Positions 34,131-42,571 of a stretch of 64,000 nucleotides of DNA are shown piece by piece (position 1 is the first letter of the stretch; each line of letters starts with the position of its first letter). This DNA is from an uncultured Christensenella sp. GTDB taxonomy: Bacteria > Bacillota > Clostridia > Christensenellales > UBA3700. The translations under genes were made by a program, and so were the position numbers. Location of the stretch: NCBI GenBank assembly GCA_910583995.1, contig CAJTYW010000003.1, positions 100,512-164,511 on the forward strand, written 5' to 3'. The notes under the pieces were generated by a model, which saw only the letters and a list, made by a program, of their open reading frames with translations, searched no databases and was not told the origin of the DNA.

Positions 34131-34277
34131 TATCGGAAGTTATCGCAAAGCGGGGCGAAGCCACATTTTGCAGTAACTGACGATTTCTCAAACTAGAAGT
34201 GCTTGCGACAGCAAGTATATTGTGTTAGCAATATGAAATTTTAATGGCAATTAAAATTCACTTCTTTTAGTTTATAT
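34131..34277. repeat. Structured tandem element, copy A (147 bp)
   Basis: The element starts TATCGGAAG and has two parts. Part 1 (34139-34177) is a stem-loop with three helices: GTTA/TAAC, GCAAA/TTTGC and GGC-GAA-GCC. Part 2 (34196-34264) is closed by GAAGTG/CACTTC and holds three hairpins: CTTGC-GACA-GCAAG, ATATTG-TGTTAG-CAATAT and AATTTTAAT-GGCA-ATTAAAATT, that is, a four-way junction. An alignable second copy follows directly at an offset of exactly 147 bases. Confidence 0.85.
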
Positions 34278-34424
34278 TATCGGAAGCTGTAGTCAAGCGA
34301 CACGAAGTGGCATTTGACATCAGCGAGTGTTAATTCAAATTAGAAGTACTTGCGACAGCAAGTTTATTGTGTTAGCAATATGAAATTTTAATGGCAATTA
34401 AAATTTACTTCCTATAATTTGTAT
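34278..34424. repeat. Structured tandem element, copy B (147 bp)
   Basis: It aligns with copy A without gaps in the stems. Part 1 reads GCTG/CAGC (34286-34289, 34321-34324), GTCAA/TTGAC (34292-34296, 34314-34318) and CAC-GAA-GTG (34301-34309); part 2 is closed by GAAGTA/TACTTC (34343-34348, 34406-34411). Each of these stems differs from copy A only by paired, compensating changes. The CTTGC-GACA-GCAAG and AATTTTAAT-GGCA-ATTAAAATT hairpins are identical; the ATTG/CAAT hairpin is one pair shorter. Confidence 0.85.
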
Positions 34425-34458
34425 TATATAATATTTACATATTTTTTGCAACAATTGG

Positions 34459-34487
34459 TTGACAAGTGTTAAAGAAAATGTTAATTT
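34459..34487 (+). promoter_or_regulatory. Sigma-A-type promoter for the MATE gene
   Basis: TTGACA (34459-34464), a 17-base spacer and TAATTT (34482-34487), just before the gene. Confidence 0.6.
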
Positions 34488-34506
34488 TAACAAGAGGATA
34501 ATGAAA

Positions 34507-36048
34507 ATGAGTGAAATGGTTGCTGAAAATAGTGTGAAAGAGAATAAATTAGGAGTTATGCCAATCCCAAAATTGCTGGCAAAAATGTCTTTGCCGGCTA
34601 TTTTTTCTATGCTTATAATGTCAATGTATAACATTGTTGACAGTTTATTTATTGCAAAATCAAGTATATATGCTTTGGGAGCATTGAATCTTGCTTTTCC
34701 GTTGCAACAAATTATGCTTGCATTTGCACTTGGCGTTGGTGTAGGTACTAGCACTATAGTTGCAAGAAGGCTTGGCGAGAAAAATAAAAATCAAGCGGAC
34801 AAACTTGCTCAAAACGGCTTGAAAATTGCTATTGTTACTACTGTACTTTTTATGATTTTAGGTAGTTTTTTGCCTAATTTATTTATGAAAATATTTACTC
34901 AAGATAAAACAATTATTACAATGGGTACACAATATTTGACAATTTGTATGGTATGTTGCTTTGGTATGATGATAGAAATTTTGGTTTCCAAAATTTTGCA
35001 AGCAACTGGAAATATGATAATTCCAATGCTTTCTCAATTGTTGGGTGCTGTAATAAATATTATATTTGACCCTATTTTTATTTTTGTTTGCGATTTAGGT
35101 ATTATAGGTGCGGGAATTGCTACGGTAATGGGGCAGATAATCAGTATGATATTCGTTTTGGTTTTGGCATCAAAAAGAAGACACGTAATTGATTTAATGT
35201 TTAAAATTAAGCATCCTAAAGATATATTAATAAGTCTTAAGTGTTTTAAAGAAATTGTTCGTATAGGTTTGCCTGTATTGATTATGAATGCAGTGACAGG
35301 TATTATTGTTATAATAATGAATAAAATAATCGGCGGTTACAGCAGTCAAGCTACAAATGCTTTGGGCGTTTATTTTAAATTGCAGTCATTTGTATTTATG
35401 CCTGTTTTTGGACTTAATCAAGGTGCTTTGCCTATTATGTCTTTCAACTTTGGTGCAAATCAAGAAAAAAGATATAGGCAAACTTTCTTGCTATCCCTTG
35501 CCGTAAGTTTGGTTATTATGGTTATAGGTGTTTTGATTTTCCAATTGTGTCCGGAATGGTTGATTTCATTGTTTGAAAATAGCAGTAGTGAAACGCAAAT
35601 TGCAGAGTATAATGAACTTGTGGCAGTAGGAACAGTGACTTTGCGAGTAATAAGTTGGAGTTTCTTGTTTGCAGCAGTAAATATTATTGTTACAACAGGC
35701 TATCAATCCATAGGTTACGGAGTGACTTCGCTAATAATGTCACTTTTAAGACAAGTTATATTTATTTTGCCACTTGCAATATTGTTCGGTAAATTTTGGG
35801 GGCTTGACATTTTGTGGTGGAGTTATCCTATTTCAGATATACTGGTTATGGTTATATTTACACCTTATTACTTCTTTGCGTACAAAAAAGCTTTTGCAAA
35901 GCGAATAAAAAATAATCAACAATCAAGTGAAGAAATAGCTAATCAAAATAGTGAAGTGATACAAGAAAATGTAGAAAAACAGATTGTGGACCAAGGCGAA
36001 TATGCTTTGCCTGTCGCATCAACTATGGATAATGAAGGTGAAGAATAA
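34507..36048 (+). CDS. MATE-family efflux transporter
   Basis: 513 residues from ATG 34507 (AGAGGA ends 8 bases upstream); 34501 is a near alternative. The frame's first codon, TTG 34459, is the promoter's -35 box. About twelve membrane helices in two homologous halves follow (first half from KLLAKMSLPAIFSMLIMSMYN, split: KLLAKMSLPAIF, SMLIMSMYNIVD; second half from CFKEIVRIGLPVLIMNAVTG). SPA.. and VGTSTIVARRLGE-type motifs are those of the DinF-like/NorM-like bacterial MATE group, which exports cationic drugs using Na+ or H+ gradients. A Glu/Gln-rich cytosolic tail ends the protein. Substrate unknown. Confidence 0.9.
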   Translation: MSEMVAENSVKENKLGVMPIPKLLAKMSLPAIFSMLIMSMYNIVDSLFIAKSSIYALGALNLAFPLQQIMLAFALGVGVGTSTIVARRLGEKNKNQADKLAQNGLKIAIVTTVLFMILGSFLPNLFMKIFTQDKTIITMGTQYLTICMVCCFGMMIEILVSKILQATGNMIIPMLSQLLGAVINIIFDPIFIFVCDLGIIGAGIATVMGQIISMIFVLVLASKRRHVIDLMFKIKHPKDILISLKCFKEIVRIGLPVLIMNAVTGIIVIIMNKIIGGYSSQATNALGVYFKLQSFVFMPVFGLNQGALPIMSFNFGANQEKRYRQTFLLSLAVSLVIMVIGVLIFQLCPEWLISLFENSSSETQIAEYNELVAVGTVTLRVISWSFLFAAVNIIVTTGYQSIGYGVTSLIMSLLRQVIFILPLAILFGKFWGLDILWWSYPISDILVMVIFTPYYFFAYKKAFAKRIKNNQQSSEEIANQNSEVIQENVEKQIVDQGEYALPVASTMDNEGEE

Positions 36049-36094
36049 AAATTTTTAAAAATTAAATGATTGATTATCGCATATCAAATTAAGT

Positions 36095-36126
36095 TATCCC
36101 ACAGCAAAAATGCTGTGGGATATTTA
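36095..36126 (+). terminator. Hairpin after the MATE gene
   Basis: ATCCCACAGCA (36096-36106) pairs with TGCTGTGGGAT (36111-36121), an 11-bp GC-rich stem; the following T run is weak (TATTTATA). Confidence 0.75.
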
Positions 36127-36182
36127 TATGAAATAAAAGTAGTTTTTGTAACATTTTAATTATGATTAAAATATTATTAATA

Positions 36183-36197
36183 TAGTAATCATTACTA
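36183..36197. promoter_or_regulatory. Fur-superfamily-like operator, site 1
   Basis: TAGTAATCATTACTA is a perfect 7-1-7 palindrome, the architecture of Fur, PerR and Zur boxes (closest to the Zur consensus TCGTAATnATTACGA as I recall it). It lies in a 301-base stretch without a gene. Confidence 0.45.
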
Positions 36198-36247
36198 CTT
36201 TTATGTTTAAAAATTGATAACGAATATTAGTTTTATTTTTTATAAAT

Positions 36248-36262
36248 TAATAATCATTACTA
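36248..36262. promoter_or_regulatory. Fur-superfamily-like operator, site 2
   Basis: TAATAATCATTACTA repeats site 1 with one mismatched pair, 65 bases downstream (about six helical turns). Downstream, GCACTTT (36274-36280) can pair with AAAGTGC (36324-36330) around an AT-rich hairpin. Confidence 0.4.
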
Positions 36263-36349
36263 TTTTTAACAAAGCACTTTAGACATAAGGATAATTTATA
36301 TATTTATATAAATATAAGCTTAAAAAGTGCGTATCGTTTAGTATTTTAC

Positions 36350-36718
36350 TCAGTTGTTGCAACCACAACCATTATTTCTATTGTTCCAGATTAAAAATAC
36401 TGGCATACCATTTAAGTTGTTTCTGTTTTGCATTCCGCTGCAAGAGCCGTAACCACAGCCACAACTATTTCTATTGTTGCCACAGCTACAAGAATTGCAA
36501 CCGCAAGAGTTACAACCGTAGCCAATTCTATTATTGCCGCAACCACAAGAGTTACAGCCGCAACCATTTCTATTGTTTCCACAACCGCAAGGATTGCAGC
36601 CACAGCCATTTCTGTTGTTCCAGCCGAAATCGTTAAATAAATTAGCTTGATTATTAAACCAATTGTTACAACCTGAGCAGTTATTTCTGCAACAGTTATT
36701 GCAATTAAAATTACACAT
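36350..36718 (-). CDS. Cysteine/asparagine/glycine-rich repeat protein
   Basis: 122 residues with 24 cysteines. The N-terminus is MCNFNCNNCCRNNCSGCNN, then a short less biased stretch, then four or so repeats of the unit GCGCN(P/S)CGCGNNRN (about residues 37-92), and a tail ending GCGCNN. No signal peptide, membrane helix or known domain is seen. The start follows GAGGTATAT. The low complexity argues against a random frame, because the Cys codons stay in register and the repeats are in-frame. Spacing of the cysteines suits metal clusters or disulfide cross-links, as in spore-coat or surface structural proteins; a metal-buffering role is equally possible. It is probably a single-gene unit. Confidence 0.65.
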   Translation of the reverse strand: MCNFNCNNCCRNNCSGCNNWFNNQANLFNDFGWNNRNGCGCNPCGCGNNRNGCGCNSCGCGNNRIGYGCNSCGCNSCSCGNNRNSCGCGYGSCSGMQNRNNLNGMPVFLIWNNRNNGCGCNN

Positions 36719-36963
36719 ATATATACCTCAAAAACATAGCTATTTTAAAGATAAAATTAAAAAATTTCAAAGCTGAATTTGATTTATCCTATTTGATAAA
36801 AATTGTTTCATAACACCGCAATAGGATTATCATTTTGGATTTAAAAGTTTATAGATTTTTGAATTAAAAACTCATAAAATCAGTATGAAAAATTTCTTTT
36901 TTATCTTCTACTAAAAAGATATGAATTTTTAAAAAAATATGTGAAAAATTTTGAGTAAAAGAC

Positions 36964-36992
36964 TAGACATTTTTTTATAAATGTGTTATTAT
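36964..36992 (+). promoter_or_regulatory. Possible promoter for pflB with a long leader
   Basis: TAGACA (36964-36969), a 17-base spacer and TATTAT (36987-36992). The leader would be about 280 bases. Nothing else recognisable is seen in the 558-base gap 36719-37276 apart from a late weak promoter-like stretch near 37220-37250. Confidence 0.5.
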
Positions 36993-37276
36993 AAATATAC
37001 AAGAAAAATATATAATAAAATTAAGAAAAATTACACAAAATAATACTGAAAAAATAATCTTGTTTTTGAGCAAAAATCAAACAGAAAATTGTTTTTTCAG
37101 GGCGTTAAAATTTTATTAAATCCACTGATATTATTTAAACATTCGCAGATTTACAAAATCAATAACAAATAATTTTTCGGTTTTAACAAAAAATATATTT
37201 TCTAAAATAACTTTTAACAGCTGACATATAAATTTCCGTATATGAATTTGGCTTTAATAATCTTGGAGGTATTAAG

Positions 37277-39505
37277 ATGAGAGAAGAATGGAAAGGTTTT
37301 AACGAAGGTGCTTGGACTGATAGTATTAATGTCTCAGACTTCATCAAACGCAACTACACTTTTTATGATGGAGACGCTAGTTTCTTAAGCGGCCCTACAA
37401 AAAGAACTTCTGCAATTATGGAGAAGGTTAACGCATTGCTAAAAGAAGAAACAGAAAAAGGTGTTGTTGGTATCGACACTGAAAGAGAAACTTCTATTTT
37501 AAGTTACGGTCCCGGTTATATCGATAAAGATAAAGAGATTATTGTCGGTTTGCAAACTGAAGCTCCACTTGTTCGTGGTGTAAACCTATTCGGTGGTAAG
37601 AGAATGGCTATTTCTGCTTGCGAAAACTATGGTTATAAAATTTCCGATAAAGTTCTTGATGAGTTTAAATACAGAACTACACACAATGACGGTGTATTCA
37701 GAGCATACAATGATACAATGAGAAAAGCAAGACACGTTGGTATCATTACAGGTTTGCCAGATGCTTATGGTCGTGGTCGTTTGATTGGTGACTACAGAAG
37801 ATTGGCTCTTTATGGTATGGATTTCCTAATCGAGCAAAAAATGGCTGACAAAGCTAAATATGGCGATATGGATATGACTGAAGAAAACATTCGTATTGTT
37901 GAAGAACTTGCAAAACAAATTGATTTTATGAAACAATTGAAAGTTCTTGCTAACAACTATGGTTTTGATATTTCAAATCCTGCTAAAAATGCAAAAGAAG
38001 CAGTTCAATTCACATATTTTGCTTATTTAGGTTCAATCAAAGAACAAAATGGTGCTGCTAACTCTATCGGTCGTATTTCTACTTTCCTTGATATCTATTT
38101 TGAAAGAGATTTGAAGAATGGCGATTTAACAGAAGAGCAAGCTCAAGAAATTATGGATGATTTAATTATTAAATTACGTCTAGTTCGTCACTTAAGAACA
38201 GAAGAGTACAATGACTTGTTTGCTGGTGACCCAACTTGGGTAACAATGAGTGAAGCTGGTGTTGACAGCGAAGGTAATCCAATGGTTACTAAAAACTCTT
38301 ATCGTGTACTTCAAACATTGTATAACTTGGGTAGTAGCTGCGAGCCTAATATTACAATTTTGTGGAGCCAAAAACTTCCACAAGCTTACAAGAATTTCTG
38401 TGCACAAGTTTCTATCGATACAGATAGTATTCAATACGAGAATGACGATGTAATGAGATGCAGATATGGTAATGACTATTCAATCGCTTGTTGCGTATCA
38501 GCTATGGAAACTGGTAAACAAATGCAATTCTTTGGTGCAAGATGTAATATGGCAAAAGTATTGCTAATGGCATTAAACGGCGGTGTTGACGAAGTTCACG
38601 GCGTTCAAGTTGCTCCAAAAGGCAAAGTATTTGAAGAAGGTAAGCCACTTGTTTATGAAGAAGTTATGGAAGCTTATGACAAATACAGTGATTGGATTGC
38701 AAATCTTTATGTAAATACTTTGAATATCATTCACTATATGCACGATAAATACGCTTATGAGCGTTTGACAATGGCTTTCCACGATACTAATCCACACAGA
38801 TGGATGGCTTTCGGTATTAGCGGACTTTCAGTTTTGACAGATAGCTTGAGTGCAATTAAATTTGCAAAAGTTACTCCAATCAAAGATGAGCGTGGTGTTA
38901 TCGTTGATTTCAAAACAGAAGGCGAATTCCCTAAATATGGTAACGATGATGATAGAGTTGACGAAATTGCTAAGTATATCACTGATGATTTCTATGCTAA
39001 ATTGAAGAAAACTCCTTGCTACCGTGGTGCAACTCATACATTGAGTGTTTTGACTATTACTTCAAACGTTGTATATGGTAGAAAGACAGGTAACACTCCT
39101 GATGGTCGTCGTGCAAAAGAGCCATTCGCTCCAGGTGCAAACCCAATGCACGGTCGTGATGCAAGCGGTGCAGTAGCAAGCTTGACAAGTGTTTCTAAGT
39201 TGAATTACGATAGTTGCCGTGATGGTATTTCAAATACTTTCTCTGTAACTCCACAAGCTTTAGGTAAAGATAAACAAACTCAAATTGTTAACTTAACAAC
39301 TATGCTTGACGGATATTTTGGTAGAGATGCACATCACTTGAACGTAAACGTTTTGAACAGAGATTTGTTGATTGATGCAATGAACAATCCTGGTAAATAT
39401 CCAACTCTTACTGTTCGCGTAAGTGGTTATGCTGTAAACTTCAATAAACTTACTCGTGATAAACAAGAAGAAGTTATTGCAAGAACATTCCACCAAAAAT
39501 TATAA
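37277..39505 (+). CDS. pflB: Formate C-acetyltransferase (pyruvate formate-lyase)
   Basis: A glycyl-radical enzyme that splits pyruvate with CoA into acetyl-CoA and formate without oxygen. The 742 residues are close to the usual 740-760. The two catalytic cysteines are Cys405 and Cys406 (SIACCVSAME), and the radical glycine is Gly717 in RVSGYAV near the C-terminus. Other markers are GRGRLIGDYRR and LTITSNVVYGRKTGNTPDGRR (split: LTITSNVVYG, RKTGNTPDGRR). The gene starts after TTGGAGGTATTAAG. Codon choice is that of a highly expressed gene. The activase gene follows 164 bases downstream, as in other anaerobes. Confidence 0.97.
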   Translation: MREEWKGFNEGAWTDSINVSDFIKRNYTFYDGDASFLSGPTKRTSAIMEKVNALLKEETEKGVVGIDTERETSILSYGPGYIDKDKEIIVGLQTEAPLVRGVNLFGGKRMAISACENYGYKISDKVLDEFKYRTTHNDGVFRAYNDTMRKARHVGIITGLPDAYGRGRLIGDYRRLALYGMDFLIEQKMADKAKYGDMDMTEENIRIVEELAKQIDFMKQLKVLANNYGFDISNPAKNAKEAVQFTYFAYLGSIKEQNGAANSIGRISTFLDIYFERDLKNGDLTEEQAQEIMDDLIIKLRLVRHLRTEEYNDLFAGDPTWVTMSEAGVDSEGNPMVTKNSYRVLQTLYNLGSSCEPNITILWSQKLPQAYKNFCAQVSIDTDSIQYENDDVMRCRYGNDYSIACCVSAMETGKQMQFFGARCNMAKVLLMALNGGVDEVHGVQVAPKGKVFEEGKPLVYEEVMEAYDKYSDWIANLYVNTLNIIHYMHDKYAYERLTMAFHDTNPHRWMAFGISGLSVLTDSLSAIKFAKVTPIKDERGVIVDFKTEGEFPKYGNDDDRVDEIAKYITDDFYAKLKKTPCYRGATHTLSVLTITSNVVYGRKTGNTPDGRRAKEPFAPGANPMHGRDASGAVASLTSVSKLNYDSCRDGISNTFSVTPQALGKDKQTQIVNLTTMLDGYFGRDAHHLNVNVLNRDLLIDAMNNPGKYPTLTVRVSGYAVNFNKLTRDKQEEVIARTFHQKL

Positions 39506-39669
39506 TTATCTAAAAATTGCTAGTATATTTACTAATTAATAATTTTTAATTGAGTTTAGTAACGCTTATTACAATTTTGAATAATCTATATTGTTTGAGT
39601 TTAAGATTTAATATATAGCAATAAATATAATTTGATAATTAAAATTTGAGTTTCAATAGGTTGTAATTT

Positions 39670-40395
39670 ATGGAAGTAATTTTAAATGTCCACTCAGTCG
39701 AGAGTTTTGCGACTCTCGAAGGGGCGGGTATAAGGTACGCGTTGTTCTTGCAAGGCTGTCCGTACAGATGCGTTTATTGCCATAACCCAGATACTTGGAA
39801 ATGTGGTATAGGTAAACCAAAGTCTGTGGATAGTGTTATTGAGCAAATGCAACATTATAAATCATTTTATAAAAATGGCGGTGGACTTACTGTAACAGGT
39901 GGTGAACCACTTATGCAGTCGGAAGGTGTGCTTGAGTTATTTAAAAGAGTACATACTGAACTTGGACTTACCAATACAATTGATACTTCTTGTGCTGTTA
40001 TGCCAGATAATATCAATGAGATTTTGCATTACACCGATTTAGTTATTATCGATTTGAAATTTCATAATAACGAAGATTATATGACATATGCAAATGGCTC
40101 ACTTGATAATACTATTGCTATGTTAAAAAAGACATTGCAAGCAGGCGTAAAAGTTCTTGTTAGAACAGTTATTGTTCCAGGTATTAATGATACTGCTCAA
40201 GATATTGAAAAATATGTTGACATTGTAAATCAATATCCTAACGTAATTAAATATGAGTTATTGGGATATCATACAATGGGAGTATTTAAGTACGATGAGC
40301 TTGGTATGAAATATCGTTTGGAAGGAGTAGAGCCTTTATCTGCAACAAAATTAAAAGAATTGCAAACTATTGCAAATAGCAAACTTAAAATTTGA
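39670..40395 (+). CDS. pflA: Pyruvate formate-lyase-activating enzyme
   Basis: A radical SAM enzyme that makes the glycyl radical on PflB. The 241 residues begin with VHSVESFATLEGAGIRYALF (the family's G..DG.GIR.V.F pattern, with LEGAG), followed by the cluster motif CPYRCVYC (Cys30, Cys34, Cys37) and HNPDTW. TVTGGEPLMQ, DLKFHN and RTVIVPGIND complete the core. Length is normal (about 240-250). The ribosome binding site is weak. An 8-bp GC-rich inverted repeat, TCGAGAGT/ACTCTCGA (39698-39719), lies inside codons 10-17. Confidence 0.95.
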   Translation: MEVILNVHSVESFATLEGAGIRYALFLQGCPYRCVYCHNPDTWKCGIGKPKSVDSVIEQMQHYKSFYKNGGGLTVTGGEPLMQSEGVLELFKRVHTELGLTNTIDTSCAVMPDNINEILHYTDLVIIDLKFHNNEDYMTYANGSLDNTIAMLKKTLQAGVKVLVRTVIVPGINDTAQDIEKYVDIVNQYPNVIKYELLGYHTMGVFKYDELGMKYRLEGVEPLSATKLKELQTIANSKLKI

Positions 40396-40449
40396 TAAAA
40401 TTAATTATTAGTTATTTAGATTTTTAAAATTATTAACTTTGTTTTAATT

Positions 40450-40482
40450 AAAAAAGCGACTTTTTGTCGCTTTTTATTTTTA
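40450..40482 (+). terminator. Intrinsic terminator after pflA
   Basis: AAAAGCGAC pairs with GTCGCTTTT around TTTTT, followed by a T-rich run. Confidence 0.85.
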
Positions 40483-40612
40483 TTTATATTTGGGTTTGGT
40501 ATTACTCATTAATTATAAAAACAAATGTATAGTTTTATTTAAAGCAAAAATGTTTTTCAATTTATAAAATATTTTTAGTCTAATATAAAATACTTAAATA
40601 ATTGCAATCATA

Positions 40613-40641
40613 TTGATTTTTAAGCATTTATAATGTATAAT
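40613..40641 (+). promoter_or_regulatory. Sigma-A-type promoter for the SGNH lipoprotein
   Basis: TTGATT (40613-40618), a 17-base spacer and TATAAT (40636-40641). The rest of the 311-base gap 40396-40706 holds only the pflA terminator. Confidence 0.6.
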
Positions 40642-40706
40642 TAATTATAAAATATAATTATGGCATTATTAAAAATTGTTATTTTTTATATAATAATGGG
40701 GGCAGT

Positions 40707-41405
40707 ATGAAAAAGAAAGCGTTGATAAATTTTATAGTTTTAATTTGCTTGATTCTTAGTTGTTTTTTATTGACTAGTTGCAATGGCAGTAGTCAAACAG
40801 AGTATGACATTGTAAAAAAGACTAAAATGGAAAATTTTGAACTTTTGAATAGGTCAGCAAAAGAAAATCAAGTTGTTTTTATAGGTGATTCGATTATAGA
40901 ACTATTTCCAACTTACGAGCTGTTTGCTGATAAAGATAAAATTGTATATAATCGTGGAATAAGTGGTGATACTTCTGATAGAATGCTTGAGAGAATGGAT
41001 AAAAATTGCTTAAATATCAATCCAAATGTTGTATATATTCTAGTTGGTACTAATGATATTGCTAAAAATATCGACTATAGTACAATTATTGATAATATTA
41101 GTAAGTCTATTGATAAATGCAAAGAAAATGGCGTTCAAAAAATCATTGTAAGCGGTTTATATCCTGTCAACAAAGCCATAAATTCAAATATGGTTGGTAG
41201 CAGAACAAACGAAGAAATATTGGAGTTAAATAGCAAACTTCAAGTACTAGTAAAAAACAAATCTGTAGTTTACAGTGATGTGTTTGATTGTTTAAAAGAT
41301 AGTCAAGGAAATTTTGATAAAGAGTATACTTATGATGGATTGCACCCTAATGCAAAAGGTTACTCTGTAATTACAAATGCAATTTTGCCACTTGTTTTTG
41401 AATAA
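40707..41405 (+). CDS. SGNH/GDSL-family esterase lipoprotein
   Basis: 232 residues. The signal peptide ends in lipobox LTSC (Cys25), so the protein is tethered outside the membrane. The hydrolase part has the four SGNH blocks: VVFIGDSII (Ser nucleophile), NRGISGDT, VGTND and the C-terminal YDGLHPNAKGY with the Asp-His pair. It resembles the group of platelet-activating-factor-acetylhydrolase-like and carbohydrate-esterase enzymes, which remove acyl groups from lipids or glycans. The natural substrate is unknown. Its start follows GGGGGCAGT. It is a single-gene unit. Confidence 0.85.
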   Translation: MKKKALINFIVLICLILSCFLLTSCNGSSQTEYDIVKKTKMENFELLNRSAKENQVVFIGDSIIELFPTYELFADKDKIVYNRGISGDTSDRMLERMDKNCLNINPNVVYILVGTNDIAKNIDYSTIIDNISKSIDKCKENGVQKIIVSGLYPVNKAINSNMVGSRTNEEILELNSKLQVLVKNKSVVYSDVFDCLKDSQGNFDKEYTYDGLHPNAKGYSVITNAILPLVFE

Positions 41406-41449
41406 GAAAATATTTTGCATATAATTAAGATAATGATTTAATAGCAATA

Positions 41450-41482
41450 AAAAAATGAGCAAGTTAATTTTGCTCATTTTAA
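41450..41482. terminator. Bidirectional terminator between SGNH and mscS
   Basis: AAAATGAGCAA (41452-41462) pairs with TTGCTCATTTT (41470-41480) with A's and T's on both sides. Confidence 0.8.
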
Positions 41483-41498
41483 TTTATTTTAAAATTGA

Positions 41499-42398
41499 TT
41501 AATCCTTTTTAGCTTTTGCATTTGTAAACTCAATTTGTTGTTGCTCAATGTTTTTAATAAATACATCAAGTTTATTGTAAGGAATTTCAATATTATTCTC
41601 ATTCAATTTGTTAAATACGCTTTCAGTAAACGCATAAAAACAATCCCAATAATTTTCGGTAGCAGTCCAAACTTTAACAGAAAAATCAATTGAACTAGAA
41701 TTCATTTTTGCAAGATTTACGCTGTTTGCTTGGTCTTGCAATACAAGTTCTTGCTCCTTTATAGTTTCAAGCAAAACTTCTTTAACTTTAGCCATATCAC
41801 TATCATAACTAACTGAAACATCTAGGACTATACGACGCATTTCTAAACTTGTGTAATCGATTATTGGATTGTTGATAGTAACATTGTGGGGCATAGTGAT
41901 CATTTCGTTATTACCAGTACGAATTTTAGTGTTAAAAATGCTTATATCAACAACTGTTCCTGAAACACCATTAATCTCTACAAAATCACCAATTTTGAAA
42001 GGTTTATTTGCAAGAAGAATAATACCATTTGCTAAGTTTGATACACTTGATTGTATTGCAAGAGTGACACCTAAAGTCAATGCTGTAATTATAGCTACAA
42101 GACTAGTGATAGGAACGCCTACAATAGCAAGCAGAGTTAATGCATAAAGTACCCAAAGCACAAATTTGACTACTGTGACTAAAAATTTGTAAACAGTTTG
42201 GTCAAGTTTAACTTTTTTGCCCATATTTCTAAGCATTTTAATAAAAACTTTAATTAGGATAAAACCGATTATTGCAACAATAATAAACAAAACTACTTTG
42301 CCAAGACCTGATGCAAAGAATTTTGTCATAGTTTCCATAAAACTATTGAAGCCTGCAATAAAGTTATCCCAACCAGTTGCTGAAAGAATAGATAACAT
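41499..42398 (-). CDS. mscS: Small-conductance mechanosensitive channel (MscS family)
   Basis: 299 residues from the ATG at 42398, chosen because GGCGGTAA precedes it; the longer frame to 42440 has no such site. Three membrane helices are predicted (about 35-55, 75-95, 100-130), the last with the pore-lining LVAIITALTLGVTLAIQSSVSN (split: LVAIITALTLGV, TLAIQSSVSN). Then comes the conserved LANGIILL.NKPFKIGDFVEI.GVSGTV.DI.IF.T.IRT.DN beta domain, here with GNNEMITMPHNVTINNPI. MscS channels open under membrane tension and release solutes in hypo-osmotic shock. The C-terminal tail is short and Gln-rich. Single-gene unit. Confidence 0.9.
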   Translation of the reverse strand: MLSILSATGWDNFIAGFNSFMETMTKFFASGLGKVVLFIIVAIIGFILIKVFIKMLRNMGKKVKLDQTVYKFLVTVVKFVLWVLYALTLLAIVGVPITSLVAIITALTLGVTLAIQSSVSNLANGIILLANKPFKIGDFVEINGVSGTVVDISIFNTKIRTGNNEMITMPHNVTINNPIIDYTSLEMRRIVLDVSVSYDSDMAKVKEVLLETIKEQELVLQDQANSVNLAKMNSSSIDFSVKVWTATENYWDCFYAFTESVFNKLNENNIEIPYNKLDVFIKNIEQQQIEFTNAKAKKD

Positions 42399-42571
42399 AT
42401 ATTTACCGCCTTTTTTAAATTTATATTGATATTTTAGCACAAAAAGTCATATTTTACAATAGATAATAGTGGATAAATTTAGCATTTTGTAAAAAATTTA
42501 TTGATTATTGTCATAAATGAATTTTGCAAGATTTTTTTTAACAAAATATATGTTATTTTGCAAATTTGATA

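Noticed and set aside
34459..34500. TTG start that would extend the MATE protein by 16 residues
   Set aside because: These bases are the TTGACA of a promoter, and a ribosome binding site lies at 34493-34498 before ATG 34501/34507.
36412..36640. Overlapping frames on both strands in the Cys-rich gene, and its short DNA repeats as a CRISPR array
   Set aside because: The Cys frame has start, ribosome site and in-register repeats. The other frames are Ala/Val/Thr shadows of the same repeats. The repeats have no unique spacers.
36428..36640. Plus-strand 70-residue frame inside the Cys-rich gene
   Set aside because: No ribosome binding site and composition explained by the complement of the repeats.
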